DNA from: Tethya wilhelma
Taxonomy: Eukaryota > Porifera > Demospongiae > Tethyida > Tethyidae
Assembly (NCBI GenBank): GCA_964030475.1
Contig: CAXIPT010000006.1
Location: 5,188,898-5,252,897 of the forward strand
Direction: 5' to 3'
DNA: 64,000 nt
This document shows, one piece after another, positions 37,701-49,423 of the stretch. The position numbers were made by a program, and so were the translations under genes. The notes beneath the pieces were generated by a model that was not told where the DNA came from, did not search any database, and saw nothing but the letters and a program-made list of their open reading frames with translations. Position 1 is the first letter of the stretch, and every line of letters starts with the position of its first letter.

Positions 37701-40700
37701 CAGGAACTCCTATTATGGGCGATAACTTCGATGTAACTTTCAATGTTGGACCAGCAGCTCCAGCCTGTCTGGACATTACCATTGTCAATGATGACTGTTT
37801 TGAAGGAGACCATCAGTTTACTGTAACAATAGGGAATCCATCACCGTCTCTCATCCAAATTGGCCCAGATACTGATGTTACTATAACTATCACAGATACT
37901 GATGGCAAGTTACTACAGTCATGCATGCACTAATGTGTTAGTATATTTATCTACAAGTAGTAAAAATTCTTAAAAATGTGGAGAACATTTTGTATTGTGT
38001 CAATTGGATATACTACCGTACATAATTATGAAATTTTTTTCCTGTTTCATTAAAGATGCAACTGTTTACTTAAGTGAAGCAGAGTTGATGGACTGTGAAG
38101 GTGAATCTGTTATGCTCTGTGCTACCCTCTCGGTGATTAAACCAACTGCAGTACCTTTGTCTGTGATGTTTGATTTGGTGGATGGATCAGCAAGTATGCA
38201 TACATGTTTTTATAAATACCATCATGACATTCGCATTAAAATTATTGATAGCATCCACAATTCTTTTTGTAGCATTTAATGCTGGTGATTTCAGTAGTGT
38301 TGGACAGAATGCTCAATTTGGGCTTGGAGCGAGTGATAGAGATCAGGCTTGTTTAGAAGTGAATCTGCTCACTGATGATGTTATAGAAGGAGTCCAGACG
38401 TTTGAAGGTACCATTGCCATGACAACACCTGGTGCTGCAGTAACTCAACCCGTTGCCAGTTCAACAGTTGTCAGCATTATCGACAAAAACCTTCAAGGTA
38501 TAGCTCTTAAGTTCAAACTTATAATGGCTACTATATTATATAGTTCTGATCGTACATGCATCTACATTATGCTGTTGACTGTATTAGATGCAACCATTGG
38601 TTTTGTTAATCCATCACTCTCTGGAGCTGAAGGTGATCCAGCTGTACAAGTGTGTGTGTTACTGAGTGCTCTTCCAACTGGAGGATCTGAAGTGGACATT
38701 GTTGTATCCGTATCAGCTGTTGATGGAGCCAAAGCTGGTCAGCAGAACCTTGTATTCATTCAATTGAAATCGGTTGTGATGTTTGCCTAAATTACTGAAA
38801 TTTTGTATATCCATATATATATGCAGTTGATGGCTCTGATTTTGATCTGATTGGACCAAACCCTTTGACTTTTATGCCAGGAGATTTTAGTTCTCTCATC
38901 AACAGTCAACAGTGTGCCGACTTGTCATTGTTTGATGATATGGCAATTGAAGGAGAGCATAGTTTCAGTGTACACTTAGCTGTTGAGCCTGTGATCACTC
39001 TGTCTACGATGTATGCGCTTGTCTCCATTCAAGATATTAACTGTGAGTAGAGAACTACCAATGCAGACGTATTGTTCACTAGTAATGAATGATTGATTGG
39101 TTGCAGCTGCCACTGTTGGGTTCTCCCCTCTAACCTACGATGGCCAAGAAGGCCAGTCTGGTCCTGTGGAAGTGTGTGTTGTCATCTCAGATGTACCTGC
39201 TAACGGCTTGGAGTGTGATGTCACAGTTACACTGAATGCTATAAATGGAGCCAAAACATGTATGTATGAGTCTATAAAATTGCTCTAATAGTTTGCTGCA
39301 TGTAGTTTAATTGTTTAATAGATTGTGCATACCATGGTACTTTGCTTAGTTTGTGATAGTAGTGCATGTGTATCATTTTATTGTACACATGCATGCAGTT
39401 ATTGACGAAGACTTCACTCTTCCAAGTCCATTCTCCGTTGTATTCCCCTCTGGTACAACTACAACTGGTGACTCACTGTGTGCTAGTATCACTATTGTGA
39501 ATGACCAAGAGCTAGAGGGAGATGAACAGACCTTCACTGTTGAAATATCGAGTATCTCTCCTGCCAATGTTGTTGCTGATACTAATGCTGATACAGCTAC
39601 TGTGACTATTGCTGATGATATTGATGATGGTAAGTGCCATTCAAATCTTTTAAAATTGGTTGTCATCGTTCGAGATATTAATACATGTATGCATGCAGAG
39701 AAGTGTATCCCGATGCATGCCTATATTGTTCACTAAAATCATCACTGCAGCTGCCACTGTTGGGTTCTCCCCTCTAACCTACGATGCCCAAGAAGGCCAG
39801 TCTGGTCCTGTGGAAGTGTGTGTTGTCATCTCTGATGTACCTGCTAATGGGTTGGGGTGTGATGTCACAGTTACACTGAATGCTATAGATGGAGCTAAAG
39901 CACGTATGTTGGAGATTCTATAAAATTGCTAGTATAATACTTTGCTGCATGTAGTTCAAGTTAGTTCTTTAATAGATTAATTGTGCATTTCATGGTAGTT
40001 TGCTTAGTTTGAGTATTAAATAAAACATTACACCATGATAGTAGTGCATGCATATCATTTTATTACATACATACATACAAGCAGTTATTGATGAAGACTT
40101 CACTCTTCCTAATCCATTCTCTGTTGTATTTCCCTCTGTTGCAACGACAACTGGTGACTCACTGTGTGCTAGTATCACTATTGTGAATGACCAAGAGCTG
40201 GAGGGTGATGAACAGACCTTCACTGTTGAAATATCGAGTATCTCTCCTGCCAATGTTGTTGCTGATATTAATGCTGATACAGCTACTGTGACTATTGCTG
40301 ATGATATTGATGATGGTAAGTGCCATTCAAATCTTTTAAAATTGGTTGTCATCGTTCGAGATATTAATACATGTAAGCATGCAGAGAAGTGTATACCAAT
40401 AACTATATAACTATATTGTTCACTAAAATCATCACTGCAGCTGCCACTGTTGGGTTCTCCCCTCTAACCTATGATGCCCAAGAAGGCCAGTCTGGTCCTG
40501 TGGAAGTGTGTGTTGTCATCTCTGATGTACCTGCTAATGGCTTGGGGTGTGATGTCACAGTTATACTGAATGCTATAGCTGGAACCAAAACATGTATGTA
40601 TAAAAGTCCATTAAACATGCTTTACTACATTGTGCATACCATGGTAGTTTGCTTAGTTGAGTATTAAACAAAACGTTACATCATGATAGTGCATGTGTAT

Positions 40701-43700
40701 CATTTTATTGTATACACATGCATGCAGTTATTGACGAAGACTTCACTCTTCCAAGTCCATTCTCCGTTGTATTCCCCTCTGGTACAACAATGAGTGGTGA
40801 CTCACTGTGTGCTAGTATCACCATTGTGAATGACCAAGAGCTAGAGGGAGATGAACAGACCTTCACCGTTGAAATATTGAGTATCTCTCCTGCCAATGTT
40901 GTTGCTGATACTAATACTAATACTGCTACTGTGACTATTGCTGATGATACTGATGATGGTAGGTGCATTACAAATCTTGTACAATAATATAATTTTATGC
41001 CGAATTGGTCATTGTTCAAGATATTAACTACATGTATACAGAGAAGTATAATATTACCAATGCATACTTATAATATTATTGTTCACTAAAATCATGATTG
41101 CAGCTGCCACTGTTGGGTTCTTCCCTCTAACCTACGATGCCCAAGAAGGTCAGTCTGGTCCTGTGGAAGTGTGTGTTGTCATCTCAGATGTACCTGCTAA
41201 CGGCTTGGAGTGTGATGTCACAGTTACACTGAATGCTATAGATGGAGCTAAAGCATGTATGTGTGAGATTCTATAAATTTGCTAATATAATACTTTAATT
41301 GTCGCATTGTACAAAATACCATTGTAGTTTGTTTGTAGTTTGAGTATTAAACAAAATGTTACACCATGATATGGTATTGTGTGCATGCTTATCATTTTGT
41401 TGTATATATACATGCACACAGTTATTAATGAAGACTTCACTCTTCCAAGTCCATTCTCTATTGTATTCCCTTCTGTTACGACAATGAGTGGTGACCCCCA
41501 GTGTGTTAGTATCACTATTGTGAATGACCAAGAGCTGGAAGGAGATGAACAGACCTTCACTGTTGAAATGTTGAGTATCTCTCCTGCCAATGTTGTTGCT
41601 GATACTAATGCTAATACAGCTACTGTGACTATTGCTGATGATATTGACGATGGTAGGTGCATTACAAGTCTTTTAAAATGTAATTTTATGTCGAAATTGG
41701 TTGTCATCATTCGAGATGTTAATACATGTATGTAGAGAAGTGTATACCTGTGGCGGATTTAGGGTGGTTCCTAGGTTTCCATGGAACCCCTCTTTCAGCT
41801 GAGACCTCGCATAATAATTAACTGTGGGGACTGGAAAAGTCCTAGCTGGAACCCTCCTTTCAACTTAAAAATACCAAAAGCAACTCAAAATCTGACTGAA
41901 TGTCAGTCTTTGGTTTACGATAATATAGTTTCTGACTCTTTCTTGCAGTTTTTTCTCCATTCAGGCCTTGTTGTGGCAAAATCTAGCTGTCCGCAGGCTA
42001 AAGGGGCGGGGCTATACGAATGGAAGTGGGCGCGGCTTAGCTAAAAATTTTCTGCCCGCTTCTGTATACCAATGCATAACTATATTGTTCACTAAAATCA
42101 TCATTGCAGCTGCCACTGTTGGGTTCTCCCCTCTAACCTACACTGCCCAAGAAGGCCAGTCTGGTCCTGTGGAAGTGTGTGTTGTCATCTCAGATGTACC
42201 TGCTAATGGCTTGGAGTGTGATGTCACAGTTACATTGAATGCTATAGATGGAGCCAAAACACGTATGTATGAGATTCTATAAAATTGCTATTTGCTGCAT
42301 GTAGTTCAAGTTAATTTTTTAATAGATTGTGCATTTCATGGTAGTTTGCTTAGTTTGAGTATTAAACAAAACATTACACCATGATAGTAGTGCATGCGTA
42401 TCATTTTGCATACGTACATACATGCAGTTATTGATGAAGACTTCACTCTTTCAAGTCCTTTCTCCGTTGTATTCCCCTCTGGTACAACGACAACTGGTGA
42501 CTCACTGTATGCTAGTATCACTATTGTGAATGACCAAGAGCTAGAGGGAGATGAACAGACCTTTACCGTTGAAATATCGAGTATCTCTCCTGCCAATGTT
42601 ATTGCTGATACTAATGCTGATACTGCTACTGTGACTATTGCTGATGATATTGACGATGGTAAGTGCCATTCAAATCTTGTTGTTATATATACCAAATTGG
42701 ATAGCATTATTCAAGATATTAATTGTATGCAGAGAAATATTACCAATGCATACATATAAAATTATCGTTAACTAAAATTCATGATTGCAGCTGCCACTGT
42801 TGGGTTCTTCCCTCTAACCTATGATGCCCAAGAAGGCCAGTCTGGTCCTGTGGAAGTATGTGTTATCATCTCTGATGTACCTGCTAATGGCTTGGGGTGT
42901 GATGTCGAAGTTATACTGAATGCTATAGCTGGAACCAAAACATGTATGTATAAAAGTCCATAAAATATGCTTGCTACATTGTGCATACCAAGGTAGTTTG
43001 CTTATAGTTGAGCATTAAACAAACCGGTTACATCATGATAGTAGTGCATGTGTATCATTTTATTGTATATACACATGGATACAGTTATTGACGAAGACTT
43101 CACTCTTCCAAGTCCATTCTCCATTGTATTCCCCTCTGGTACAACGGCAAATGGTGACCCACAGTGTGTTAGTATCACTATTGTGAACGACGATGAACTA
43201 GAGGGAGATGAACAGACCTTCACCATTGAAATAATGAGTATCTCTCCTGCCAATGTTGTTGCTGATACTAATACTAATACTGCTACTGTGACTATTGCTG
43301 ATGATACTGATGATGGTAGGTGCATTACAAATCTTGTACAATATAATTTTATATCGAATTGGTTGTCATTGTTCAAGATATTAACTACATGTACACAGAG
43401 AAGTATAATAATAATTATTATTACCAATGTATACCTATATTGTTCACTAAAATTATGATTGCAGCTGCCACTGTTGGGTTTTCCCCTCTAACCTACGATG
43501 GCCAAGAGGGTCAATCTGGTCCTGTGGAAGTGTGTGTTGTCATCTCAGATGTACCTGCTAACGGCTTGGAGTGTGATGTCGCAGTTACACTGAATGCTAT
43601 AAATGGAGCCAAAACATGTATGTATAACTTAATACTTTAATTGCTGCATTGCGCGAAATACCATCATGATGGTAGTTTGTTTAGTTTGAGTATTAAAGAA

Positions 43701-43988
43701 AGCTTTATACCATGATAGTAGTACCTGTGTATCATTTTATTGCATACATGCATACAGTTATTAATGAAGATTTCACTCTTCCAAGTCCATTCTCCGTTGT
43801 ATTCCCCTCTGGTACAACGGCAACTGGTGACTCACTGTGTGCTAGTATCACTATTGTGAATGACCAAGAACTAGAGGGAGATGAACAGACCTTCACTGTT
43901 GAAATAATGAGTATCTCTCCTGCCAATGTTGTTGTTGATACTAATGCTAATACAGCTACTGTGACTATTGCTGATGATATTGATGATG
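31669..43988 (+). CDS. gene 3: secreted Calx-beta protein with signal peptide and homogenised repeat array
   Basis: Thirty-one exons and about 1,900 codons up to 43988. The ATG at 31669 opens a signal peptide; then come eight diverse Calx-beta domains (31855-39042) and seven near-identical ones (39107-43988). All junctions are phase 1. The exon order from 35156 to 39042 matches gene 2 from exon 19 to exon 30, so the genes are paralogs. No stop is found: the gene runs into a foldback repeat with a one-base gap and probably continues at 45422. Expected location is extracellular; likely role is Ca2+-dependent adhesion or matrix, inferred from domain content only. Confidence 0.85.
31855..39042 (+). 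CDS. gene 3 exons 2-17: eight diverse Calx-beta domains
   Basis: Exons: 31855-32013, 32228-32440, 32626-32772, 34652-34876, 35156-35305, 35462-35674, 35811-35969, 36092-36316, 36846-37001, 37076-37288, 37407-37550, 37677-37904, 38056-38193, 38273-38497, 38588-38737, 38827-39042. The first domain (DVSFIMPVPSGVFEAVEGD / LDDISPTSATITLPMG) lacks cysteines, like the third pair of the minus-strand segment at 56465-56972. Exon 37677-37904 uses a GC donor, as its paralog does in gene 2. Intron 32773-34651 is unusually long (1.9 kb) and holds a MITE; intron 36317-36845 (529 bp) shows nothing distinctive. Confidence 0.85.
33358..33848. mobile_element. MITE-like element in a gene 3 intron
   Basis: The ends tatagaccttttccacg and cgtggaaaaggtctata are perfect inverted repeats of 17 bp. 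The outer TATA may be a TA-type target duplication. The interior contains an open minus-strand frame with no recognisable motif, which I do not call a gene. Confidence 0.8.
37953..37980. repeat. solo remnant of the foldback arm end
   Basis: The tract acaagtagtaaaaattctta in a gene 3 intron matches the outermost 20-25 bp of the foldback repeat arms but continues into unrelated sequence. Confidence 0.45.
39107..43988 (+). CDS. gene 3 exons 18-31: seven-copy homogenised Calx-beta array
   Basis: Exon pairs A/B: 39107-39259/39399-39629; 39751-39903/40085-40315; 40441-40593/40728-40958; 41104-41256/41422-41652; 42110-42262/42428-42658; 42791-42943/43085-43315; 43465-43617/43758-43988. Each A exon is exactly 153 bp and each B exon exactly 231 bp, together one 128-residue Calx-beta domain. 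A reads ATVGFSPLTYDAQEGQSGP, then VEVCVVISDVPANGL; B reads DEDFTLPSPFSVVFPSG, then SITIVNDQELEGDEQTF, and ends IADDIDDG. Copies differ at only a few residues. In copy 5 the B-exon cysteine (SLCAS) is Tyr (SLYAS). Confidence 0.88.
39107..43988. repeat. tandem repeat array, unit ~650 bp, seven copies
   Basis: Intron sequence is conserved along with exons. Each B-A intron carries tgttcactaaaat before gattgcag or cactgcag, and each A-B intron ends in a gcatacatgcatacag-like tract. Unit spacing is 640-690 bp, except between copies 4 and 5, where an inserted element adds about 314 bp. Conservation of introns implies recent duplication or ongoing gene conversion. Confidence 0.88.
41749..42062. mobile_element. 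insertion in the array intron with 8-bp target duplication
   Basis: Compared with the other array introns, a 314-bp sequence (starting tgtggcggatttaggg) interrupts the intron between copies 4 and 5. It is flanked by direct repeats tgtatacc at 41741-41748 and 42063-42070. An 8-bp duplication is typical of hAT-type elements. Because it is in one unit only, it inserted after the array formed or escaped homogenisation. Confidence 0.78.
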
Positions 43989-44055
43989 GTAGGTGCATTA
44001 CAAATCTTTTAAAATATAATTTAATTCCGAATTGGTTACAATCATTCAAGATATT

Positions 44056-44250
44056 ACAAGTAGCAAAAATTTCAAAAAAAATAAGTAGTGTAGGAATGGG
44101 CAGTGCGGTAAAAAGTATTGGAACAAGGAATGTCTCAATTTCGGCACATGACTACTTCATTTTTATGCTTAATCCCTCATATGGATCCTCAGTATCATAA
44201 ACACAATGATAATAAATTATTATGTACATAGTATACCATAGCTTATTATN
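44056..44250. mobile_element. foldback repeat arm, copy c (cut by gap)
   Basis: One arm starts acaagtagcaaaaatttc inside what should be the intron following array copy 7, and includes caatttcggcacatgactac. The sequence breaks at the single N at 44250 before the mirrored arm appears. Confidence 0.75.
44250..44250. other. assembly gap (single n)
   Basis: One ambiguous base within the foldback repeat. The array intron to its left does not resume on the right, so continuity across this point is doubtful. Confidence 0.9.
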
Positions 44251-44279
44251 TGATGGTATGCCTTGCTTGCATCATATTT

Positions 44280-44906
44280 ATCATACGTACGGTAGTACGT
44301 ATAGTAGGAATGGGCCGACTGTCCCATAGACACAATACAAAATGTTGGCCACCATAAAAATCTACTCAAACAAAATTAAACTTTCAAAGTTGCTCAGAGG
44401 CTCTAACTGGCAGATTACCAACTGCATGCAAGGCCTAAAGCTCACAAAAACTTTCTGCAGCACTCGTAGAGAGCGCTTGTGGGAAGCCACCATAGTGCCA
44501 TTTTTGTTCTTCTAACTTACGTACTTCCTTACGTACGTACTTCCTAACTGACTTACTTGAAAAGCATTTCCAGAGACCCAGAATGTGTTGAGCCAACTTT
44601 GACAGCACAAAGTAAGTTCTTTTCATGGGTACTACATTCCTTGATACTCGCTTTCATCATAAATAGGCCTAAACAAAAACTAGAAAGCTTTGAAACTTAG
44701 TGTATAAATTCATGTACTACAATGCAGCCATCTTTGTAGATAGAGTTCAAAGGTCATCTATCCACGTGGCATTACTATGCGCATGCGCATGCGCATTAGC
44801 CTCTTCCAGCATAATGTAGTGCATGTATAGCTGCTACTCAAGCTTTTTGTACGGACTAACCAGTCTCTAATAGTTTCCACACTGTAGTGTTGAAAAAATT
44901 GAATGA
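44280..44906. repeat. inner segment of the foldback repeat family
   Basis: It starts at the near-palindrome cgtacggtagtacgta and matches 12245-12892, and 49818-50418 in reverse. It contains gcgcatgcgcatgcgcat and ccacgtgg near the hairpin side. Confidence 0.75.
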
Positions 44907-45314
44907 ACAAGTAGTAAAAATTTCAAAAAAATAAGCAGTGTAGGAATGGGCAGTGCATTAAAAAGTATTGGAACAAGGCAGGGTCTCAATTTCGGCACAT
45001 GACTACTTCATTTTTATGCCCAACTCTTGACCGGCAGTCTAGTGTTATATACCTGTCTCTTATAGTTTACTCTATTGCTTTAGTATAGCCAAGTGATAAG
45101 CTACAGTACTGAGAAATTTGAACCAACACAATGAATAAGCTACGGTACTATATTGTACAGATCATCGCAACACAACACTGAAAATCCATATGAAGGATCA
45201 AGAATAAAAATGAAGTAGTCATGTGCCGAAATTGAGACCCTGCCTTGTTCCAATACTTTTTAATGCACTGCCCATTCCTACACTGCTTATTTTTTTGAAA
45301 TTTTTACTACTTGT
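44907..45314. mobile_element. foldback (hairpin) element, copy d
   Basis: Complete inverted arms: acaagtagtaaaaatttc at the left and gaaatttttactacttgt at the right, with the diagnostic tract caatttcggcacatgactac and its complement. 408 bp; no ORF. Confidence 0.85.
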
Positions 45315-45421
45315 TATAGTAGATGGCCACAGTTTTAAGTACATACAAATTGATCAATTTCTGTTGTAAATATTTTGTATTGCAATGCTTGACTTAAAAC
45401 ACATCCTTTTTATATATGCAG

Positions 45422-47582
45422 AGATCACAATTATGTTCGATCCACAATCTTACACTGTTGAGGAGTCCATTGGAGCTGTTGAAGTTTGTGTGAATCTCTT
45501 GGCCAATGAACAGACGGAGGGGAATGTGGAGGCTAGTGTGGCAACACAACCAGGCACTGCCTTAGGTGAGTTCAAAATGAAGGTATTATAGGTTATTGGT
45601 GCTAGGCCATGTATGGTGGGAAATAAATAGAAGCAACTTCTATATTGTGAATTAACTGAAAGCAATAAAGTAATTGGATTGCTTCAAGTTTTAGCTCATA
45701 ACTATATTTTCTCCAAATTTTATATTTAGCTTTAGTGGACTATCTAACCAAAGAAAAGGATTTGGTATTTGGATTCGATCTGCCTGCAATTCAGTGTGTC
45801 TATATTCCTATTCTCAATGATGAGTGTCTTGAAGTTAAGGAAGAGAACTTTAGTGTAGTGCTCTCTTCACAGCAGGAACGAGTAATTGTTGAGATAGAAA
45901 CAGCAATTGTCACGATTTCTGATGACGATAGTAAGTGAAACTTTACGATGATATTATATTGTATATTGATTGTCATTCACTTTGTCCCTCCATCTGTAGG
46001 TGTTCTCTTGAGCTTTGCTGAAACTCACTACAGTGTTTCAGAGTCTGGTGGTAGTGTTAGCTGCTGTGTGGAAGTCTGCTTTGGTGAACTCAAACGAGAT
46101 GTTTCAGTTATAGTGAAACTTTTGGATAGTACAGCACAAAGTATGAAGTTTAATTGCTGATTCATCATCATGCATGCTATTGTAGAATGTCATATTTTGT
46201 AACATAATTAACACACAGGCCCTGGAGACCTTCTTGGTGAAGCAGAAACTGAGTTTATTTTCACTCCTGACAACTTTGGATCCCCTCAATGTGTTGATGT
46301 CACCATTATTGATGACAATCTTCATGAAAATGATGAATACTTCTTTCTCAGTTTGTGCACAGATGATACCTATGTCGAATTCAAAGATGACGTCAGTACA
46401 GTGTGGATTGAAGATAATGACAGTGAGTGTGTGATAGAGGTGCAATCTCATACACTCATTCACCTGTCACCTTGGTCTATAGGGATTGTCTTGGGCTTTA
46501 TGGAGGATCATGTCACTGTTCAAGAGTCTACCGGTGTCATTCAGTGTTGTGTGGAAGTATGTGAAGGTGGACTGCAACAAGATGCTCTATTTAGTGTCAA
46601 AGTTATGGATGGTACAGCACAAAGTAAGGCTTATAATTAGCATTTCTAATTCATGGATACTTATAAGATTAGTGTTTTGTAAGAACGTATACTATTGTAC
46701 TACATATACACCAATACATGCATTGTAGGACCTGGGGACTATCTAACTGCTCTTCAAACAGAGTTGGAATTCACTCCTGGCACCATTGATGACCCACAAT
46801 GCATTGACATCACTATTGTAGATGACTTGATTTATGAAAATGATGAATACTTCACACTCAGTTTGTGCACAGAGGATCCCTATGTAGTGTTCAAGGAGAA
46901 TCTCGTGATGAAAACAGTATGGATTGAAGACAATGACGGTATGTCTTGCCCATTAAAATTAATTGTAAACAGTGCATAAGTGAGCATTTCTACCAAAAGT
47001 TTTGTGATATAGCTATAATAATATGCTGTATGTACTAACAGTAGAAGATGTAGATTTAAGACATCATACTTTCATATAATTATGCAGAGGTCACAGTAGT
47101 ATTGAGTCCAGTATTGTACACCCCTCTTGAGTCTACCGGAGCTATTAATGTTTGTGTGAATCTTTTGGGGAGTCAGCAGACAGAAAGAATAGTGGAGGCT
47201 CGTGTGGCAACACAGCCAGGCACTGCACTAGGTGATATACACTATAATTTCACGATTGCTTTTATTATTAGTTTGCTAGTACTAATCTATGTATATCTAA
47301 TAGTAGCTTTTCTTTGTAAATGAACTAACTAGCGGCTGTGTATGCATGAGTTGATTTTAATATTTCCAATTTTGTGTTTAGCTTTGGAAGACTACCTACC
47401 CAAAATAAGTGATCTGGTGTTTGAATTTGATCTCCCTGCAACTCGGTGTCTTTACATCCCTATTCTCAATGATGAATGCCTTGAAGAGAGAGAAGAGTTG
47501 TTCACAGTACAGCTCTCTTCAGAACAGGAGCGTGTGAATGTTTTGACAGACACAGGAACCGTCACAATTATTGATGATGATA
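45422..47582 (+). CDS. gene 3 continuation (or separate fragment): four C-terminal-type Calx-beta domains
   Basis: Exons: 45422-45565, 45730-45930, 46000-46140, 46219-46422, 46483-46623, 46729-46938, 47088-47231, 47382-47582. Pairs are ITIMFDPQSYTVEES / VDYLTKEKDLVFGF; LLSFAETHYSVSESGG / PGDLLGEAETEFIF; IVLGFMEDHVTVQESTG / PGDYLTALQTELEF; VTVVLSPVLYTPLESTG / EDYLPKISDLVFEF. They match gene 2 exons 39-42 and the distal part of the last segment (62525-64000). Relative to gene 2, the counterparts of exons 33-38 are missing between 43988 and 45422, so sequence has been lost or misjoined in the repeat. The last exon ends at a gt just before the single N at 47585. Confidence 0.82.
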
Positions 47583-47584
47583 GT

Positions 47585-47585
47585 N
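47585..47585. other. assembly gap (single n)
   Basis: It falls two bases after the last exon of the 45422-47582 block. The sequence to the right shows no Calx-beta exon for 3.3 kb, so the remaining gene 3 exons and its stop are not present. Confidence 0.9.
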
Positions 47586-49423
47586 TTATGTGTCAGTTAT
47601 AATGTCAAAATAGTTTAGACTGGCAAATTGAAAAAATAGGCTGATTCAGGGATCCCTTTCCCAGCATACTCGTATGGGTAGGAAAAAATTGACAGGCAAG
47701 CATGTATAATTATAATATAGGCTTCATTTAGTCGTGGACTATAACAGGCAAGAAATTTCCACTGGGCATGCATAATTATGCCATCATTTAAATTAATATG
47801 AAAAGTTAAATGGTTCATTGCCTCAAAGGGCTTGGCTTTGTCAGTGTTTTTTCTTAAAAGTCTTCTACCGTTTGCCAGAATTGAACCAAATTTGAACTCT
47901 GTACTCCCTGACCTTTCCTTTCCTTTCCTTTAGAGGGTCAGGCATAGTTTTGTCCGATTACTAGGCAAGAACTATATAAACGATGATGTCATGTTTGAAA
48001 ATTGAACTTGCAAGCATGCATGGCGCTTTGAAAAACACTCCTCAGCTGTTTTTGCCTGCTCAGTAGAGTTGTGCTTGCAAACAAGAATTCAGCTTGTAAA
48101 ACCAAATGCATGGTGAGTTTTATCAATTTTTAGCTAGTATTTTATGTCGCTTGTAAAACTTGCACGCTTCATAGTTGACACTTTGTTTTTTTTCTGTACA
48201 CTTGTATGCATGGGCTATTAAAGTAGAGTTTATTGCAGCACTGTATCTCTTACAGTTTCTAAGATACACCTCTAGCAACCCAGACCAAAAAATTGTGTGG
48301 GCGTATGTGCGAGCACCCTTAAACACAATACACTCCGGAGTTACCTTAGTTTATGAAACAGTAGCAAATCTCCAAATAGCTGTTAAATAAAACTTGTACA
48401 TTGAGTATTACACCAATATAACACTAGCCCTTGTGCTTATTCAGTTTGGGGAGATGACCATCCAGGAGTGTTATGCTTACAAGTGCATGTGACCGTACAA
48501 TCCTTGCAGAAACAAGTTGTTGATTTCTTGCCATTAATTATGGGCCACCACAATGCAATGTTGTCAATTCATCATAGTGTCATGTGACGTTTGATTGATT
48601 GTTTGTTGATTAGTGTTCACAAACCAAATTGGCGTGGTGTGCATGATTCTTTGGAGCCGATAGTATTTCATGTGTGGTAGATACCTAGCTGGCTACGTAA
48701 GTCTCGTAACAGTCAATGCCATTCTCTTTGACATTTTCAATGTAATCCTATATGACTCATCGGCAGTCTTCATATTGACTGTTATATGGGGTGTAGTGTT
48801 TAATCACTTGCATGGTTTGTTTTTGTGCATGCAGGTGAGGTGATTCTCATTAATCAAATTATGAGGGTGCGTGTAGGGTATCATATGTAAACAATTTCCA
48901 AAAAATTTTTCAATGATTAATGATGCATAGGGATTCTCAAATTGAGATCATACCTCTGTTGCCATGATTGTATTCAGATACTCGGGATAATATGTGCAGG
49001 CAAATCTCATTTTTACTTGAAGTGCCATGCACAGAACCATAGTTTGCAAGCATTGATCTACTAGATAGCTTGGACAACAGGATCAAAAGGATATTAGAGC
49101 ATTCTTATAGGTAATAAACTGAGATTAGGTGTTTGATAAGAGAAAAGAAAATTATCAGATATGATATAATACAGTAAGAAATGTAGAATCTACAAAATTA
49201 TACCAGCTTTGTAACGTTGTATACTCACGCATCTAATTGTGTTTCAGCAATAACAGGCATGCACATTCACACTTGTCCCATGACAGTAATTGTGCTTTGT
49301 GTTCTGTTTGCTATATATATAGATATGTTGGCCCGGCTTGCTTACACAGAGCCTATGCACACCTGTTTACCCACGTATACCTAAGCACCCCTATTGCTTC
49401 ACTCAATATGGATCCACTAGTAT
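47586..49423. other. intergenic sequence
   Basis: No Calx-beta exon was found on either strand. A tract at 48932-48951 (gattctcaaattgagatcat) matches 31174-31193 upstream of gene 3. A possible terminal exon at 48256-48390 (after ctcttacag, encoding FLRYTSSNPDQKIVWAYV and later residues to a TAA overlapping AATAAA) is noted but not called. Confidence 0.55.

Noticed and set aside
39107..43988. Regularly spaced repeats reminiscent of a CRISPR array
   Set aside because: Units are ~650 bp with exon-intron structure and encode Calx-beta domains; there are no short palindromic repeats or spacers.
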